NCBI RefSeq assembly: GCF_035582795.1
Contig: NC_134367.1
Location: forward strand, 52,545,562-52,609,561
Source of the DNA: Mycteria americana
Lineage: Eukaryota; Chordata; Aves; Ciconiiformes; Ciconiidae
Length of the DNA stretch: 64,000 nt
Direction of reading: 5' to 3'
Shown piece by piece: positions 63,478 through 64,000 of this stretch. The notes beneath the pieces are model-generated. The model was not told where the DNA came from, did no database searches, and saw nothing but the letters and a program-made list of their open reading frames with translations. The first letter of the stretch is position 1. Each line of letters opens with the position of its first letter. The translations under genes and the position numbers were made by a program.

Positions 63478-64000
63478 AAAACTCCCCTCCCTGACTGTTA
63501 TACCGGCCCGATTTATGGCATGGAAGTGTAGTAACTTGGTAGTCTATGTGTAGCAGTTCGCGTGATGCGCTGTAATGTCATGAGGTAGTGGGATTTTACC
63601 GGAGACTTGGGTATTGTTCATGCTTAAGTAAAACAAACTAAAGGACAGCCCGACCCTGGAAGTAAGGACTTGGCTTCTTGGGAGGTTAGAGCTGTCCGTG
63701 AAGGATAGAGGATGCTCCTGGACAGCCAAGATAACACCAGCATCCTAGCCCCTCCGACACGTCTTTGAAGCCCTCCCAGCGTCATCTGGCGTTACAGATA
63801 AGTAACCTCTAGCAAGGCTGACTCCAAGGACGTCTGGATCAATAGACAAGCAGCGAGAATGCTGCAAAAATAGAGTTGCTTTGCAAAGTTTTACTATGAT
63901 TAGTAATCAGTAGTGTGGGTGTTAGTGATTAGTCAAATCGTGTTAGACCTGAACGTTTGAAGGGTATGAGAACCCTGCGTCAAACCACAGTCGGGGTGCC
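63471..64000 (+). mobile_element. Unassigned 530-bp segment, possible start of an LTR element
   Basis: Base composition drops sharply from CpG island to ordinary at about 63470. The segment begins TGTTAGGAAAAC, has the TG start expected of a long terminal repeat, and near its end carries GGGTATGAGAACCCTGCGTC and CAGTCGGGGTGCC, which look like the core and R region of some avian endogenous retrovirus LTRs. I cannot match it to a named family, no AATAAA or internal retroviral gene is seen, and the window ends before any 3' border. It may equally be plain upstream DNA. The next gene expected from synteny on this side is DDO, which I do not see here. Confidence 0.28.

Noticed and set aside
62342..63553. 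403-codon open frame on the + strand, the longest in the window
   Set aside because: It runs antisense to METTL24 exon 1 through the CpG island. Its peptide is Pro/Ala/Arg/Gly low complexity produced by GC-rich DNA with few stops, and overlapping long frames exist on both strands.
63471..64000. 3' end of DDO, the next gene expected by synteny
   Set aside because: No D-aspartate oxidase-like peptide is present in any frame. The gene would lie beyond the window.
1..64000. CRISPR arrays, operons, bacterial insertion sequences, tRNA or rRNA genes
   Set aside because: No regularly spaced repeats, no prokaryotic gene organisation and no recognisable tRNA or rRNA sequence were seen on reading. A tRNAscan or Rfam run was not possible here.

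Overview
This window is ordinary vertebrate nuclear DNA, most likely from a bird. Genes are split into short exons with GT/AG splice sites and kilobase introns. The interspersed repeats are almost all CR1 LINEs, one still carrying the 8-bp CR1 tail ATTCTGTG, and no Alu, B1/B2 or L1 is recognisable. The gene order, CDC40 running rightward into a leftward METTL24, matches the order known on human 6q21. There are no operons, CRISPR arrays or bacterial features. The species cannot be told from the sequence alone.

Layout. Positions 1-1988 hold the last two coding exons of CDC40 (PRP17 splicing factor) on the + strand, followed by a 3' UTR with several AATAAA signals up to about 3070. Positions 3100-14360 are intergenic and include a 5'-truncated, fairly young CR1 on the - strand (6926-7492). 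Positions 14370-63061 hold the whole coding sequence of METTL24 on the - strand. It has five coding exons: 62768-63061, 42019-42117, 38084-38223, 32177-32405 and 14486-14800. All splice phases join cleanly into a 358-residue protein. The introns are 20.7, 3.8, 5.7 and 17.4 kb and contain three further CR1 remnants (28290-29398, 48428-48915, about 57022-57470) and several simple repeats. METTL24 exon 1 lies in a CpG island (about 62580-63470) that carries seven perfect CCCCGG hexamers. To the right, base composition changes abruptly at about 63470. The last 530 bases are unassigned, possibly the start of an LTR.

The two genes are convergent neighbours and nothing here suggests a shared pathway. 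CDC40 acts in the nucleus in the second step of pre-mRNA splicing. METTL24 is a poorly characterised predicted SAM-dependent methyltransferase whose N-terminal hydrophobic segment suggests entry into the secretory pathway. I found no new multi-gene system. The points most worth checking are the METTL24 gene model and topology, the G4C2-type hexamer array just upstream of its start codon, an internally deleted CR1, a perfect hairpin beside the young CR1, and the composition break at the right edge.
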